64,000 nucleotides of DNA from Mucilaginibacter sp. SJ (GCF_028993635.1 NZ_CP118631.1:4278001-4342000); one strand, 5' to 3'. Shown: positions 1 through 9,100, counted from the first letter of the stretch. Numbers and translations are program-made. The notes: generated by a model not told the origin, from the sequence alone.

Positions 1-751
1 GCATATCAGGGGTGGGGGTAACCACGGCGGCTATGACCAGGATCACCACTATAGCATAACGGCGGGTTTCCTTCATGAACTTAGGTGTCATGACACCCAG
101 GTTGGCCAATATGTACACGATGATAGGCAATTGGAAAACCACGCCTGTAGCCAGGGTAAGGGTAGCTACTGACGAGATATAAGAATCGATATCAAACAGG
201 TTTTGGATAACCGAACTCACTGTATAACTCGACAGGAAATTAATAGACATCGGTGTGATCACGAAGTAACCAAAAGTGATACCTAAAAAGAAAAGCACAC
301 AGGCATAAAACACAAAGCCGGTTGCGGCTTTACGCTCGGCGTCATGCAGGGCCGGCTTAATAAACCGCCAGATTTCCCATATCAGGTATGGGACGCCCAG
401 TGTGATGCCGATAATTAATGCTGAGTTGATTTGCAGGGTAAACTGGCCCGCCATTTCGGTATTAATAAGTTTGATGTTTACTTTGTCAATGCAAAAACCA
501 TCACGGTGCAGCGCAGCGCCGATTTTGCAAAGCATCCGGTAAGTCCAGAAGGTTGACTTACTTGGACCCATGATAATGGTATCAAAGATCCAGTCGTAGT
601 AGTAAAAAACAACAGCGGTAAATATTACAATTGCTACCGAAGCTCTTACGAGGTGCCATCTCAGGGCTTCGAGGTGATCAAAGAACGACATTTCTGCCTC
701 TAACGTTTTCCCTTTATCCTTTATGGCCTTGATGATCTTGTTCTCGCTCAT
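1..751 (-). CDS. tatC: Sec-independent protein translocase TatC (3' end outside window)
   Basis: TatC is the multispanning membrane core of the twin-arginine translocon and recognises Tat signal peptides of folded cargo. Translating back from the ATG at 749-751 gives about 250 residues. An early FFDHLEALRWHL matches the family's cytoplasmic N-terminal F-x-x-HL-x-x-LR signature. Several hydrophobic spans follow, with PYLIWEIWRFIKPAL in the middle and a VVTPTPDM segment at the window edge. Members are usually 250-280 residues, so only the last few tens are missing. It lies downstream of accC in the same orientation with a 74-bp gap. A Tat-type signal is visible on the DUF1501 protein at 50112, so the window also contains a probable cargo. 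Confidence 0.93.
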   Translation of the reverse strand, partial: MSENKIIKAIKDKGKTLEAEMSFFDHLEALRWHLVRASVAIVIFTAVVFYYYDWIFDTIIMGPSKSTFWTYRMLCKIGAALHRDGFCIDKVNIKLINTEMAGQFTLQINSALIIGITLGVPYLIWEIWRFIKPALHDAERKAATGFVFYACVLFFLGITFGYFVITPMSINFLSSYTVSSVIQNLFDIDSYISSVATLTLATGVVFQLPIIVYILANLGVMTPKFMKETRRYAIVVILVIAAVVTPTPDM

Positions 752-825
752 TGTAATATATACCGCTGTATCAACGCTATAGTGCTAAATACGTTTTATA
801 GTATGAAGATAGTTTGAATTTATTT

Positions 826-2160
826 TTATAATTCAAATGTATCCATAAACTTGGTGGTAAAGTTACCAGCGCGGAAGTTAGGATCCTTCAATAATTTTAA
901 ATGGAATGGAATTGTAGTTTTCACGCCTTCTATCACAAACTCGCTCAATGCACGCTCCATGGTGCTCAAAGCTTCATCGCGGGTTTGGGCCACGCAAATA
1001 ACTTTAGCAATCATTGAATCGTAGTTTGGCGGGATAACATAGCCTGTATATACATGTGTATCAATACGTACGCCATGACCACCCGGAGAGTGGAAATTGG
1101 TTATTTTACCCGGCGACGGACGGAAACCATTAAACGGATCTTCGGCATTGATGCGGCATTCAATGGCATGCATTGTTGGCTCGTAATTTTTACCTGAGAT
1201 AGGGATTCCTGCAGCTACCTTAATTTGCTCTTTGATCAGGTCGAAGTTGATCACCTCTTCGGTAACCGGGTGTTCTACCTGGATGCGGGTATTCATCTCC
1301 ATAAAGTAGAAGTTGCGGTCTTTATCAACCAAAAACTCTACAGTGCCGGCACCTTCATATTTAACAGCTTTGGCGCCTTTAATAGCTGCCTCACCCATTT
1401 TTTTACGGAGTTTTTCGGTCATGAAAGGGGAAGGTGATTCCTCAACCAGTTTCTGGTGACGGCGCTGGATAGAGCAGTCACGTTCAGAAAGATGGCATAC
1501 TTTGCCAAACTGATCGCCCACAACCTGAATTTCGATATGGCGCGGGTCCTGAACATATTTTTCAAGGTATAAGCCATCGTTGCCAAAGGCTGCACCTGAT
1601 TCGGCACGGGCCGAGTCCCAGGCATTCTCAAACTCTTCGTCTTTCCAAACAATGCGCATCCCGCGGCCGCCACCACCTGCAGTAGCTTTCAATATAACAG
1701 GATAACCTATTTTATTGGCGATAGCAATACCCGATTTTACATCGGCAAGCAACCCATCAGAACCGGGAACAATAGGCACACCGGCCTTTTTCATGGTATC
1801 CTTAGCCGAAGCTTTATCACCCATCTGGTTGATCTGCTCGGCAGTAGCACCGATAAATTTGATACCATACTCAGCACAAATGGCAGAGAACTTAGCATTT
1901 TCAGACAGGAAACCGTAACCCGGATGGATCGCATCGGCATTGGTTAGTTCGGCAGCCGAAATGATATTAGGAATATTTAAATAAGAATCGCGGCTTGGCG
2001 GCGGACCGATACAAACGGCCTCGTCGGCAAAGCGAACATGCAGACTGTCGCGATCTGCAGTTGAATATACAGCTACCGTTTTAATACCCATTTCCTTACA
2101 GGTACGGATAATACGAAGGGCGATTTCGCCACGGTTAGCTATTAATATTTTTTTAAACAT
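826..2160 (-). CDS. accC: Acetyl-CoA carboxylase, biotin carboxylase subunit
   Basis: The enzyme carboxylates biotin on the carrier protein using ATP and bicarbonate, the first half-reaction of malonyl-CoA synthesis. The 444 residues are the usual length. Visible are the N-terminal biotin carboxylase fold (KILIANRGEIA), the ATP-grasp glycine-rich loop at 162-169 (GGGGRGMR) with K159 before it, and the active-site run E288-M-N290-T-R292, numbered as in the E. coli enzyme. The ATG start is well placed. It follows accB by 141 bp, a gap occupied by an inverted spacer repeat, and is probably co-transcribed with it. Confidence 0.97.
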   Translation of the reverse strand: MFKKILIANRGEIALRIIRTCKEMGIKTVAVYSTADRDSLHVRFADEAVCIGPPPSRDSYLNIPNIISAAELTNADAIHPGYGFLSENAKFSAICAEYGIKFIGATAEQINQMGDKASAKDTMKKAGVPIVPGSDGLLADVKSGIAIANKIGYPVILKATAGGGGRGMRIVWKDEEFENAWDSARAESGAAFGNDGLYLEKYVQDPRHIEIQVVGDQFGKVCHLSERDCSIQRRHQKLVEESPSPFMTEKLRKKMGEAAIKGAKAVKYEGAGTVEFLVDKDRNFYFMEMNTRIQVEHPVTEEVINFDLIKEQIKVAAGIPISGKNYEPTMHAIECRINAEDPFNGFRPSPGKITNFHSPGGHGVRIDTHVYTGYVIPPNYDSMIAKVICVAQTRDEALSTMERALSEFVIEGVKTTIPFHLKLLKDPNFRAGNFTTKFMDTFEL

Positions 2161-2173
2161 AAGTATATGTTAG

Positions 2174-2294
2174 TTAATGGTTGATTGAGTTAAGTGGTTG
2201 ATTAGGTTATCAAACACTTAATAAGCTTAAACAATGAAAGGTTGATTTTAAAGCAGTAAAACCACTCACCTAATCAACCATTCACCTAATCAAC
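2174..2294. repeat. Spacer repeat E1 (TGGTTGATTAGGTGAGTGG family), inverted arms
   Basis: The gap between accB and accC is filled by two arms of a degenerate repeat. The left arm (2174-2206) carries TGGTTGATT twice and the right arm (2260-2294) carries its complement twice (CACCTAATCAACCA). The arms would pair in the accB-accC transcript. Similar pairs occur at 22843-22942 and 41922-42008. Confidence 0.75.
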
Positions 2295-2301
2295 TTAACA
2301 A

Positions 2302-2775
2302 TTAAACTGGTTCTACTAAAAACAGGGGTTGATCGTACTCAACAGGTGAGGCGTTGTCAACAAGGATTTTTACCACACGGCCCGAAACTTCTGATTCAAT
2401 TTCATTGAACAGTTTCATAGCTTCAATGATACATACTACAGAACCTGGCTTGATTTCATCGCCAACGTTAACAAACATAGGCTTATCAGGGCTTGATGAG
2501 CGGTAAAAAGTACCGATCATAGGCGATTTAACGGTAATGTATTTCGATGTATCCGGAGCGGCCGGTGCAGCAGGCTCAACAGGCGCAGGAGCCGGTGCAG
2601 TTGGTAATGCCTGTGTAACAGGTTGCGTAACTGCCGGAATAGTGGCATGAACCACTGTAGGTTGCACCTCGTTGGTTTTTATGGTGATCTTAAAATCTTT
2701 TTGCTCGATTGATACTTCGTTCACGCCCGATTTGGAAACAAAGCGAATAAGGTCCTGAATTTGTTTAATATCCAT
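2302..2775 (-). CDS. accB: Biotin carboxyl carrier protein of acetyl-CoA carboxylase
   Basis: BCCP carries the biotin that shuttles carboxyl groups between biotin carboxylase and carboxyltransferase. The 157-residue protein has an N-terminal helical part (MDIKQIQDLIRF), a proline/alanine-rich linker at about 45-77, and a C-terminal biotinyl domain from about residue 80. The EAMKLF motif at 118-123 places the biotinylated lysine at K121. It starts with ATG and directly precedes accC, the usual arrangement. The 252-bp gap from fabH contains only spacer repeat. Confidence 0.97.
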   Translation of the reverse strand: MDIKQIQDLIRFVSKSGVNEVSIEQKDFKITIKTNEVQPTVVHATIPAVTQPVTQALPTAPAPAPVEPAAPAAPDTSKYITVKSPMIGTFYRSSSPDKPMFVNVGDEIKPGSVVCIIEAMKLFNEIESEVSGRVVKILVDNASPVEYDQPLFLVEPV

Positions 2776-2823
2776 GTTGAAGGATTAATTGGTTTTGGAC
2801 AAAGTTTATATCTAAGTTATAGT

Positions 2824-3026
2824 CAAATGTGCAGATATGCAAATGTGCAGATATGCAGATTATTATGTTGATTAATTAGTGAACGGATACTATAAATAGC
2901 CTGTTATTTACATTGTTCATAAGCAGATAACAGGTGCTTCTTAAGGATGTTTTAATTTTTTGATATGTGAAATATGCTTTTCAATAAGAATTTGCACATC
3001 CGCACATCTGAAATCTGCCATCCGAA
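2824..3026. repeat. Spacer repeat F1 (GCAAATGTGCAGATATGCAG family)
   Basis: The fabH-accB gap holds short degenerate units of about 10 bp built on TGCAGATATGCAGAT (2824-2862), with complementary units TTTGCACATCCGCACATCTG near 2990-3026. The arms are inverted relative to each other. Related units occur at 13000-13110 and near 19020-19040. No gene is seen between 2776 and 3027. Confidence 0.65.
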
Positions 3027-3027
3027 A

Positions 3028-4017
3028 TCAATAAGCCCATTTTAAATAAACTGAACCCCAGGTAAAGCCACCGCCAAAGGCTGCTAAAATGAGGTTATCC
3101 CCTTTTTTAAACTTGCTTTCCCATTCCCACAGGCAAAGCGGGATGGTGCCGTTGGTAGTATTGCCATAGCGCTCGATGTTAACGATCACTTTATCTGAGC
3201 TGATACCTGTACGGTTTGCCGTAGCATCAATAATACGCTTGTTGGCCTGGTGTGGTACCAGCCAGGCAATATCATCACCGGTAAGGTGGTTACGTTCCAT
3301 TACCTCGTGCGCTACATCGGCCATATTGGTTACTGCAAATTTAAACACGGCCTGGCCTTCCTGATAGGCGTAGTGCTCTTTAGCATCAACTGTTTCATGG
3401 CTTGCCGGTTTCAATGAGCCGCCGGCTTTCAGGTTTAAGTACTGACTGCCCGAACCATCGCTTTTTAAAATAGAATCGATAACGCCGTTGCCTTCTTCAT
3501 TTGGTTCAAGCAATACCGCGCCGCAGCCGTCACCAAAAATGATGCAGGTAGCACGGTCCTGGTAGTTAATAATGGCCGACATTTTATCGCCGCCAACAAC
3601 CAGCACCTTTTTATGTTTGCCGCTTTCAATAAATTGAGCGCCTGTGGTTAAACCGTATACGAAGCCTGAACAGGCTGCCTGCAAATCAAATCCCCATGCG
3701 TTTTTAGCACCAATTTTATGCGCTAAAAGGTTTGCTGTAGCCGGGAAGATCATATCGGGGGTAGTAGTACAAAAGATGATAAGATCGATCTCCTCGGCAC
3801 CGATGCCGCGTTTTCTGAGCAGCTCGGTAACGGCAGGGACCGCCATATCAGATGTAGCAAGGCCTTCGCCTTTTAATATGCGCCGCTCTTTGATACCGGT
3901 ACGGCTGGTTATCCATTCGTCATTTGTATCAACCATCGTTTCCAGTTCCTGGTTGGTTAATACATAGTCGGGAACGTAACCATGTACTGCGGTAATAGCG
4001 GCATGAACTTTACTCAT
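3028..4017 (-). CDS. fabH: Beta-ketoacyl-ACP synthase III
   Basis: FabH condenses a primer acyl-CoA with malonyl-ACP to start fatty-acid synthesis; branched primers are common in Bacteroidota. The 329 residues carry the triad C116 (QAACSGF), H256 (PHQAN) and N286 (YGNTTNGT). The last motif replaces the common YGNTS serine with threonine. An N-terminal DEWITSRTGIKERR also matches the family. The ATG at 4017 is 10 bp after the plsX stop, so the two are an operon. Confidence 0.97.
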   Translation of the reverse strand: MSKVHAAITAVHGYVPDYVLTNQELETMVDTNDEWITSRTGIKERRILKGEGLATSDMAVPAVTELLRKRGIGAEEIDLIIFCTTTPDMIFPATANLLAHKIGAKNAWGFDLQAACSGFVYGLTTGAQFIESGKHKKVLVVGGDKMSAIINYQDRATCIIFGDGCGAVLLEPNEEGNGVIDSILKSDGSGSQYLNLKAGGSLKPASHETVDAKEHYAYQEGQAVFKFAVTNMADVAHEVMERNHLTGDDIAWLVPHQANKRIIDATANRTGISSDKVIVNIERYGNTTNGTIPLCLWEWESKFKKGDNLILAAFGGGFTWGSVYLKWAY

Positions 4018-4027
4018 CTTTATAAAA

Positions 4028-4966
4028 TTACTGGAATGCTTGTTTTATTTTATCAACGAGGTTACTCTCCACCATGTTCCTTGATAAAAGGACCATGTTT
4101 TTTATCGCCTCGGGGCTCGAGATGCCGTGACCAACAACAACGGGGGCATTTACACCCAATATGGGGCTACCACCGTATTGTTCATAATTAAATCTGTCAA
4201 AAAACTCGTCCTTTAGCTGTTTCTTCCGCGTTATAACATAGAACGATTCGGCAAGCTTTAATATTACATTGCCGGTAAAACCGTCGCATACATAAACGTC
4301 GGCGCTTTCACTGAAAAGATCGCGTCCTTCAACATTACCTACAAAGTTAAACAACGATGTAGCTTTCATTAATGGGTAGGTGGCCTGGCTAAGGATATTA
4401 CCTTTTTCTTCTTCTTCGCCGATGTTCATGAGGGCAACACGCGGGTTGCTGATATCGTAAACTGCCTGTGCAAATAAACTGCCGAGTACACCGAACTGAA
4501 CAAGCACATCAGGCTTACAATCAGCATTGGCACCTACATCCAACAAAATACCCAAACCGCCTTTAAGTTTGGGTACAATAGTAGTCATTGCCGGGCGTAC
4601 AACACCCGGAATAGTTTTTACGCTGAACATGGCACCAACAAGCATGGCGCCGGTATTGCCAGCTGATGAGAATGCCTGGATTTCGCCGCTTTTTAACAGC
4701 TGGAAACCAACTGATATGCTCGAATCAGGCTTCTGAACAATAGCTTTGGTAGGGTGCTCACCCATGCCAATAACTTCGGTTGTATGTACAAACTCGAAGT
4801 TATCAGGGCTTACACCATTTTCCTGAAGAATACTTACTGTAACTTCCTTATCGCCAATAAGTACCAGTTTCTGGTCGGCAGATAAAGTTTTATACGCTTC
4901 GATAGCTCCTAAAACAGCTGCTTTGGGAGCGTAATCACCGCCCATAATATCTAAGCCAATCTTCAT
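4028..4966 (-). CDS. plsX: Phosphate acyltransferase PlsX
   Basis: PlsX converts acyl-ACP to acyl-phosphate, the acyl donor for PlsY in phosphatidic-acid synthesis. The 312-residue protein starts MKIGLDIMGGDYAPKA, the family's diagnostic N-terminus. Conserved stretches such as SSAGNTGAMLVGA and DVGANADCKPDVL lie in the middle and VCDGFTGNVILK follows. Length is normal. It is flanked by rpmF 16 bp upstream and fabH 10 bp downstream, the classical rpmF-plsX-fabH order that couples phospholipid and fatty-acid initiation. Confidence 0.97.
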   Translation of the reverse strand: MKIGLDIMGGDYAPKAAVLGAIEAYKTLSADQKLVLIGDKEVTVSILQENGVSPDNFEFVHTTEVIGMGEHPTKAIVQKPDSSISVGFQLLKSGEIQAFSSAGNTGAMLVGAMFSVKTIPGVVRPAMTTIVPKLKGGLGILLDVGANADCKPDVLVQFGVLGSLFAQAVYDISNPRVALMNIGEEEEKGNILSQATYPLMKATSLFNFVGNVEGRDLFSESADVYVCDGFTGNVILKLAESFYVITRKKQLKDEFFDRFNYEQYGGSPILGVNAPVVVGHGISSPEAIKNMVLLSRNMVESNLVDKIKQAFQ

Positions 4967-4982
4967 TTTCAGAAAATTAAAC

Positions 4983-5174
4983 TTATGCTACTGCTGCTTT
5001 CTCAATAAGAACTTTACCGTTGTAGTAAACATTACCATCAACAGTATATGCCCTGTGCGGCAAATGCACAGCGCCTGTAGTTTGGCAGGTAGTTAAAGTT
5101 GGAGCTTCCGCTTTGTAATGCGTTCTGCGTTTATCTCTCCTTGATTTCGAAAATTTCCGCTTTGGATGTGGCAT
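4983..5174 (-). CDS. rpmF: 50S ribosomal protein L32
   Basis: A basic 63-residue protein starting MPHPKRKFSKSRRDKRR, the standard L32 N-terminus of Bacteroidota. The zinc-ribbon cysteines of some L32 proteins are largely missing; a single cysteine is seen (TTCQTTG), so this looks like the zinc-independent type. It lies 16 bp after yceD and 16 bp before plsX in the same operon. Confidence 0.96.
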   Translation of the reverse strand: MPHPKRKFSKSRRDKRRTHYKAEAPTLTTCQTTGAVHLPHRAYTVDGNVYYNGKVLIEKAAVA

Positions 5175-5190
5175 AATATCCTAATATTAA

Positions 5191-5715
5191 TTATTTATTC
5201 ATTTTCCTGAGCGCATCCCACCGTGGGTCTGTTTGCTCACTTTGTTCACCATTTGCCGAAAAACTATTTAATTTTTCAAGCGTTTCTTTATCGCAATAAG
5301 GGGTTTCACCCTCGTTGTCGCAAACCGATATAAACGGCACTGCAACGTTAATGTATTCGTAAATCAGCCCGGCTACATCAATCTCATGATCGTTTTTGCC
5401 AAGGGTGATGATCTCCTCGTCTTCATCTATCAATTCATCGCTGAACTTAGCTATCTGCTGTTCAGTAATATCAACCTGCTGGGGCAGTTGCGATAAACAC
5501 CTGTCGCAGGTAGTATCAATTGTGCCGTCTATTTTAAAATTCAGGATCAGCATTGTTTCCTGCTTATCCAGTTCAACCTCACAGTGCAGGGTTGCTTTTT
5601 TAACGAGCGAATATTCAAACTCATCAAAAAAGTCATCCTGTATGTCATACTCAAACTGGTGTTTCCCAAGTTTAAGCCCCGTAAAGGGAATCGAATATTT
5701 TTTAAGCGATTTCAA
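5191..5715 (-). CDS. YceD/DUF177 family protein
   Basis: YceD-family proteins almost always sit directly before rpmF and are implicated in 23S rRNA processing in plants and bacteria; the exact role here is inferred. The body has the hallmark TCDRCLSQL cysteine pair and a later cysteine pair around CDNEGETPYC. I prefer the TTG at 5713-5715, giving LKSLKKYSIPFTGLKLGKHQ, the usual family start as I recall it. A TTG at 5734-5736 would add seven residues (RANCCS) that look non-native. No ATG is available early in the frame. It is the first gene of the acc/fab operon. Confidence 0.85.
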   Translation of the reverse strand: MKSLKKYSIPFTGLKLGKHQFEYDIQDDFFDEFEYSLVKKATLHCEVELDKQETMLILNFKIDGTIDTTCDRCLSQLPQQVDITEQQIAKFSDELIDEDEEIITLGKNDHEIDVAGLIYEYINVAVPFISVCDNEGETPYCDKETLEKLNSFSANGEQSEQTDPRWDALRKMNK

Positions 5716-5795
5716 TGAGCAACAATTAGCCCGCAAATGTAGAGAAAAATACCATAACTGGAAAGTGTTTTTTTATTTTGCCCCTTTGGGAAGGT

Positions 5796-5822
5796 TAAAG
5801 GTAAAAGGATAAAGGTAAAAGG
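5796..5822. repeat. AAAGGTAAAAGG-type simple spacer repeat
   Basis: Degenerate units (AAAGGTAAAAGGATAAAGGT) lie upstream of yceD. The same unit type occurs at 9100-9134 after ftsX and, as AAAGCTGAAAGC, at 24190-24315. Confidence 0.55.
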
Positions 5823-5877
5823 TTGGGATACAGTGATTTTTACGCAACGCAAAAATCACTGTTCTATCTTTATGGAA

Positions 5878-7527
5878 TTAGTTTGATAAAACCTCGCCCT
5901 TCATTTTTGAGGCAATTTGCAGCGCTTTGTATGCATTGACTATACCTCCGGTTTTGGATAGCGTTGTAAAATCAACCTTTTCGGTTTTGCTGCCGGGCTT
6001 TAATACCATGGTGCCCCTTAGCGGTGTAGCCGAGCTTAAAATAGCCTCTTTTACCTGCTTAGCACTCAGGGTTGGATAGTACTCCAATATCAAAGCCGCT
6101 ATGCCTGCCGTTATTGGCGATGAAAAGCTGGTGCCATCTTCGGTATCAATTTCAGCATCGGTAGTAATGGAGGTAACTTTTACCCCCGGCGCAAAGATAT
6201 CCACGCTTTTTTTACCATAATTTGAAAAATCACCGGCAAGGTTTTGCCCCATCCTGGGCCCCGACGCACCAACGCTGATCACGTTATCAGCATCGCTCGA
6301 TGAGCCATCTAAAAAAGTATCATTTGGGAATTCGGGCTGAGCATCCATATCCTGGTTATCATTGCCGGCAGCCATCACTAATAAAACATTCTTTGAGGCA
6401 GCATATTTGAAAGCGGCATCTACCCATTCCTTATGCGGCGAGATCTTTTTCCCGAAGCTCATGTTAACCACCCTGGCGCCGTTATCAACCGCGTAGCGTA
6501 TAGCATTGGCTACATCTTTATCATATTCATCGCCATTGGGGATGGCCTTAATGATCATCAGTTTTACATTATCGGCCACGCCATTGATACCATAATTGTT
6601 GTTACGCACCGCGCCAATGAGCCCGGCCACACCGGTGCCATGTGCCGCATCCGCAAATTTTACCAGGTTATTGCCATATGGTTTGCCATCCATAGTATCA
6701 GGGTCGTCGCCCACAATGCGCTTACGTGAAGTAAGATCCGGCGATACGTCGTTATTGAGTTTTGCAAGATATTCGCTCAGGTCTTTAATGATCTTGGCAT
6801 TGGTAGAACCCACTCCCTCCTGCGAAAACACCGATTCCCAAACATATTTGCTTTGGCTTAGGGTGTCATTAGTGGCTTTAACCTTAACAAGATCGGCCTG
6901 GGTAAAAGTGCCGTTGGCCGGTAAATTAAGACCGCGCTTAATATACCCGCTGGTAACCATCAATGCGTTCATTACCGGCGAAAGCTGGCCGATTTCGGTA
7001 TTGGCCTTGTTTACTGTTGAATCATAAACCGTTTTAACACGCAGCCAGTAAGCATATTCTTTTTTATTGGTAGCGGCCGAATCTGTAACCGAGGCATATT
7101 TACCTTTTAATTTATTGTACTCTCGTACCTCTTCCGTAGTTTCGGTAAAGTCGGCTTTACCACCCGGGCCGCCCAAAAAGTTCCATCCGTGTATATCGTC
7201 AACGTAACCGTTATGGTCGTCATCAATGCCGTTTCCCGGGATTTCCTTTTTATTTACCCATAACACCGTTTTTAGGTCCGTTTGCAGGGTGTCGGCACCG
7301 CTGTCAATAGTTGCGACGAGAACAGGCTTGCTTTTTTTACCTTGTACAAACATGTACGCTTGCTTTAAACTGATGCCATAAAAGCCGCTCTCCTTTAAAT
7401 CAAGCAGGTGCCAGGCTTTTGGCGGGGCGGGTTCAGCCGCAGGTATTTGCTGTGCCGACGCCGGTAAATTAACTAATAATGCTGCTGCTAAAGAGGTTGC
7501 GCTTACGTACTTACAAAATTTAAACAT
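5878..7527 (-). CDS. Secreted S8 (subtilisin-like) serine peptidase
   Basis: An exported protease of 549 residues. A signal peptide spans about residues 1-25, ending at PASAQQ. The catalytic triad is D75 (ATIDSGAD), H296 (HGTGVAGL) and S467 (GTSFSSP); the oxyanion asparagine is in AAGNDNQ near residue 388. The 220-residue stretch between the Asp and His motifs is far longer than in subtilisin, where it is about 30, and includes a charged helical part at 120-270. No propeptide inhibitor or sorting domain is obvious. It stands alone, and its substrate cannot be inferred. Confidence 0.92.
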   Translation of the reverse strand: MFKFCKYVSATSLAAALLVNLPASAQQIPAAEPAPPKAWHLLDLKESGFYGISLKQAYMFVQGKKSKPVLVATIDSGADTLQTDLKTVLWVNKKEIPGNGIDDDHNGYVDDIHGWNFLGGPGGKADFTETTEEVREYNKLKGKYASVTDSAATNKKEYAYWLRVKTVYDSTVNKANTEIGQLSPVMNALMVTSGYIKRGLNLPANGTFTQADLVKVKATNDTLSQSKYVWESVFSQEGVGSTNAKIIKDLSEYLAKLNNDVSPDLTSRKRIVGDDPDTMDGKPYGNNLVKFADAAHGTGVAGLIGAVRNNNYGINGVADNVKLMIIKAIPNGDEYDKDVANAIRYAVDNGARVVNMSFGKKISPHKEWVDAAFKYAASKNVLLVMAAGNDNQDMDAQPEFPNDTFLDGSSSDADNVISVGASGPRMGQNLAGDFSNYGKKSVDIFAPGVKVTSITTDAEIDTEDGTSFSSPITAGIAALILEYYPTLSAKQVKEAILSSATPLRGTMVLKPGSKTEKVDFTTLSKTGGIVNAYKALQIASKMKGEVLSN

Positions 7528-7635
7528 GAACTTGTTTTATAATGTCTTATTTTAAAGACTCAATGAATCGTTTTTAATTTTTATTTAATTATTGCTTTTA
7601 CGTGTTATCTAACATTAATGTTAGTCATCATTTTT

Positions 7636-7919
7636 GGCGTTGCCTTCGGCCGGGCTATCCGCTCATACGCCTGCAGGCGTTACGCTCAATGCCGGTATCC
7701 CAATGTCATTAAGTTAAGGAAAATCCCCCAGAGGGGGAACAGGTTTGTAGCAAAATATTATACCGATAACAACCGTGCCAGAGGTACGGAACACCGGAGT
7801 TGTGTACCGCTGGCACACCAAAAATCTATTCAAAATGGTTTCTACAAACCTTTTGCACCTCTGGTGCAGCTTGTCAATCTCTTAACTTAATGACATTGGC
7901 CGGTATCCGCTCCTAACGC
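7636..7919 (+). repeat. Dispersed repeat B1, split by the MITE at 7701-7898
   Basis: The unit begins GGCGTTGCCTTCGGCCGGGC and ends CCGGTATCCGCTCCTAACGC. It is split after GCCGGTATCC by the mobile element, which duplicated that decamer. Intact relatives lie at 26194-26277 and 32976-33073, and an inverted one at 45440-45538. No gene is seen in 7528-8221. The 3' part (7920-8221) is AT-rich and carries AATCAGCGAAATC-type and TCTAACATCTAAC-type simple repeats before ftsX. Confidence 0.75.
7701..7898 (+). mobile_element. MITE-like element A1 (198 bp)
   Basis: Non-autonomous element with perfect 18-bp terminal inverted repeats CAATGTCATTAAGTTAAG at the left and its complement at the right end. It is flanked by the 10-bp direct duplication GCCGGTATCC (7691-7700 and 7899-7908). 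The interior has nested inverted segments, such as AGGTTTGTAG with CTACAAACCT and GTGCCAGAGGTACGG with its near-complement. It has no transposase. By eye it differs from the inverted copy at 45923-46139 by one base plus a 19-bp duplication. Confidence 0.85.
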
Positions 7920-8221
7920 TGTCTGAGCTCGAATTCTATAGAATTCAAGGAATTTATCGAATGCAAAGCAATTCATTAATTCATTTAATTCAGTTAAGAC
8001 GTTGAAAAAAATCAACGCAATCAGCGAAATCAAAAAAATTAACGGTGGGTTGTTAATAAATGTTAAATCTGTTAAGCTAAAGCGTTATTAAACGATATTT
8101 ATAAGCAATAAACTTTTACCTTTAGGGTGGGTTTCTTATTTTCGCAGAAATATGATATTAACTTGAGGGGGGATAGTGGTCTCAAATCTCACGTCTGATA
8201 TCTAACATCTAACAAAAGTAA

Positions 8222-9100
8222 ATGGAAGAATTTGAAGCAAGCGCATCCTCTAAAAAGACAAAAACCATCTACATTTCAACTGTATTTGGTATTGCCATGG
8301 TGCTGTTAATGGTAGGGCTGCTGGGTTTAATACTGGTGTACGCTAAAAATATTTCGAGCTATGTTAAAGAAAATATCGTGCTTAATATTTTTGTTGATGA
8401 TGCCGCCCACGAAAGCGACGTATTGCAACTTCAAAAACAGTTGGATGGCAACGTAATGGTAAAACAAACCCAATACGTAAGTAAAGAGCTTGCCGCCCGC
8501 AACCTGCAAAAAGACCTTGGCGAAGACTTTGTAAAGTTTTTAGGTTATAACCCGCTATCGCAGTCAGTTGATGTTTACCTGAAAGCGGAGTATGCCAACA
8601 ACAAGGATATTGAAAAGTTTAAAGCCGAATTGCTGAAAAACCCATTGATAAAAGAGGTTAAATACCAGCAATCGCTGGTTGATCAAATGAACCAGAATGT
8701 AACTACCATCAGTTTGATCATCCTTACCTTTGCCGGTATCTTTGTGGTGCTTTCGGTAGCGCTGATTAACAATACCATCAGGCTGGCCATTTATTCGCAG
8801 CGTTTCCTGATCAAATCGATGCAGTTGGTTGGAGCTACAAAAGGGTTTATCCGCAAGCCTTTTTTATTATACGGAATCTGGCATGGGTTATTAGGCGGTT
8901 TAATCGCGATTATCCTGTTGATAGGTACGCTGTATGTAGCTTATGATAATGTACCCGACCTGGTGTTTTTACAAAACTATACCGAGTTTGGCATCGTGTT
9001 TTTAGTTGTTGTTGGCCTGGGTATTTTTATATCAGGCTTCAGTACCTTTTTAGCGGTTAACAAGTTTTTACGTTTAAAGATATACGATCTGTACAGATAG
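8222..9100 (+). CDS. ftsX: Cell division protein FtsX (ABC transporter permease)
   Basis: FtsX pairs with the ATPase FtsE and transmits septal signals to cell-wall hydrolases. The 292 residues show the family topology: a cytoplasmic N-terminus, a first membrane span at about 19-42, an extracytoplasmic domain to about 155, then three spans at about 160-183, 218-240 and 258-282. FtsE is not adjacent, as is common in Bacteroidota. The ATG at 8222 follows a stretch of TCTAACATCTAAC-type simple repeats. It probably starts the ftsX-DUF3098-uppP-truB-ribF run, all on the plus strand. Confidence 0.92.
   Translation: MEEFEASASSKKTKTIYISTVFGIAMVLLMVGLLGLILVYAKNISSYVKENIVLNIFVDDAAHESDVLQLQKQLDGNVMVKQTQYVSKELAARNLQKDLGEDFVKFLGYNPLSQSVDVYLKAEYANNKDIEKFKAELLKNPLIKEVKYQQSLVDQMNQNVTTISLIILTFAGIFVVLSVALINNTIRLAIYSQRFLIKSMQLVGATKGFIRKPFLLYGIWHGLLGGLIAIILLIGTLYVAYDNVPDLVFLQNYTEFGIVFLVVVGLGIFISGFSTFLAVNKFLRLKIYDLYR

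Noticed and set aside
2824..3026. CRISPR-like array in the fabH-accB gap
   Set aside because: Units are short, degenerate and inverted, without regular spacers or cas genes.
5396..5812. 138-codon plus-strand frame over yceD
   Set aside because: Cys/Ser-rich antisense of the real gene, and its 3' part runs into spacer repeat.
7618..7890. 90-codon plus-strand reading frame upstream of ftsX
   Set aside because: It runs through repeat B1 and the MITE; its sequence is explained by repeats and has no family pattern.
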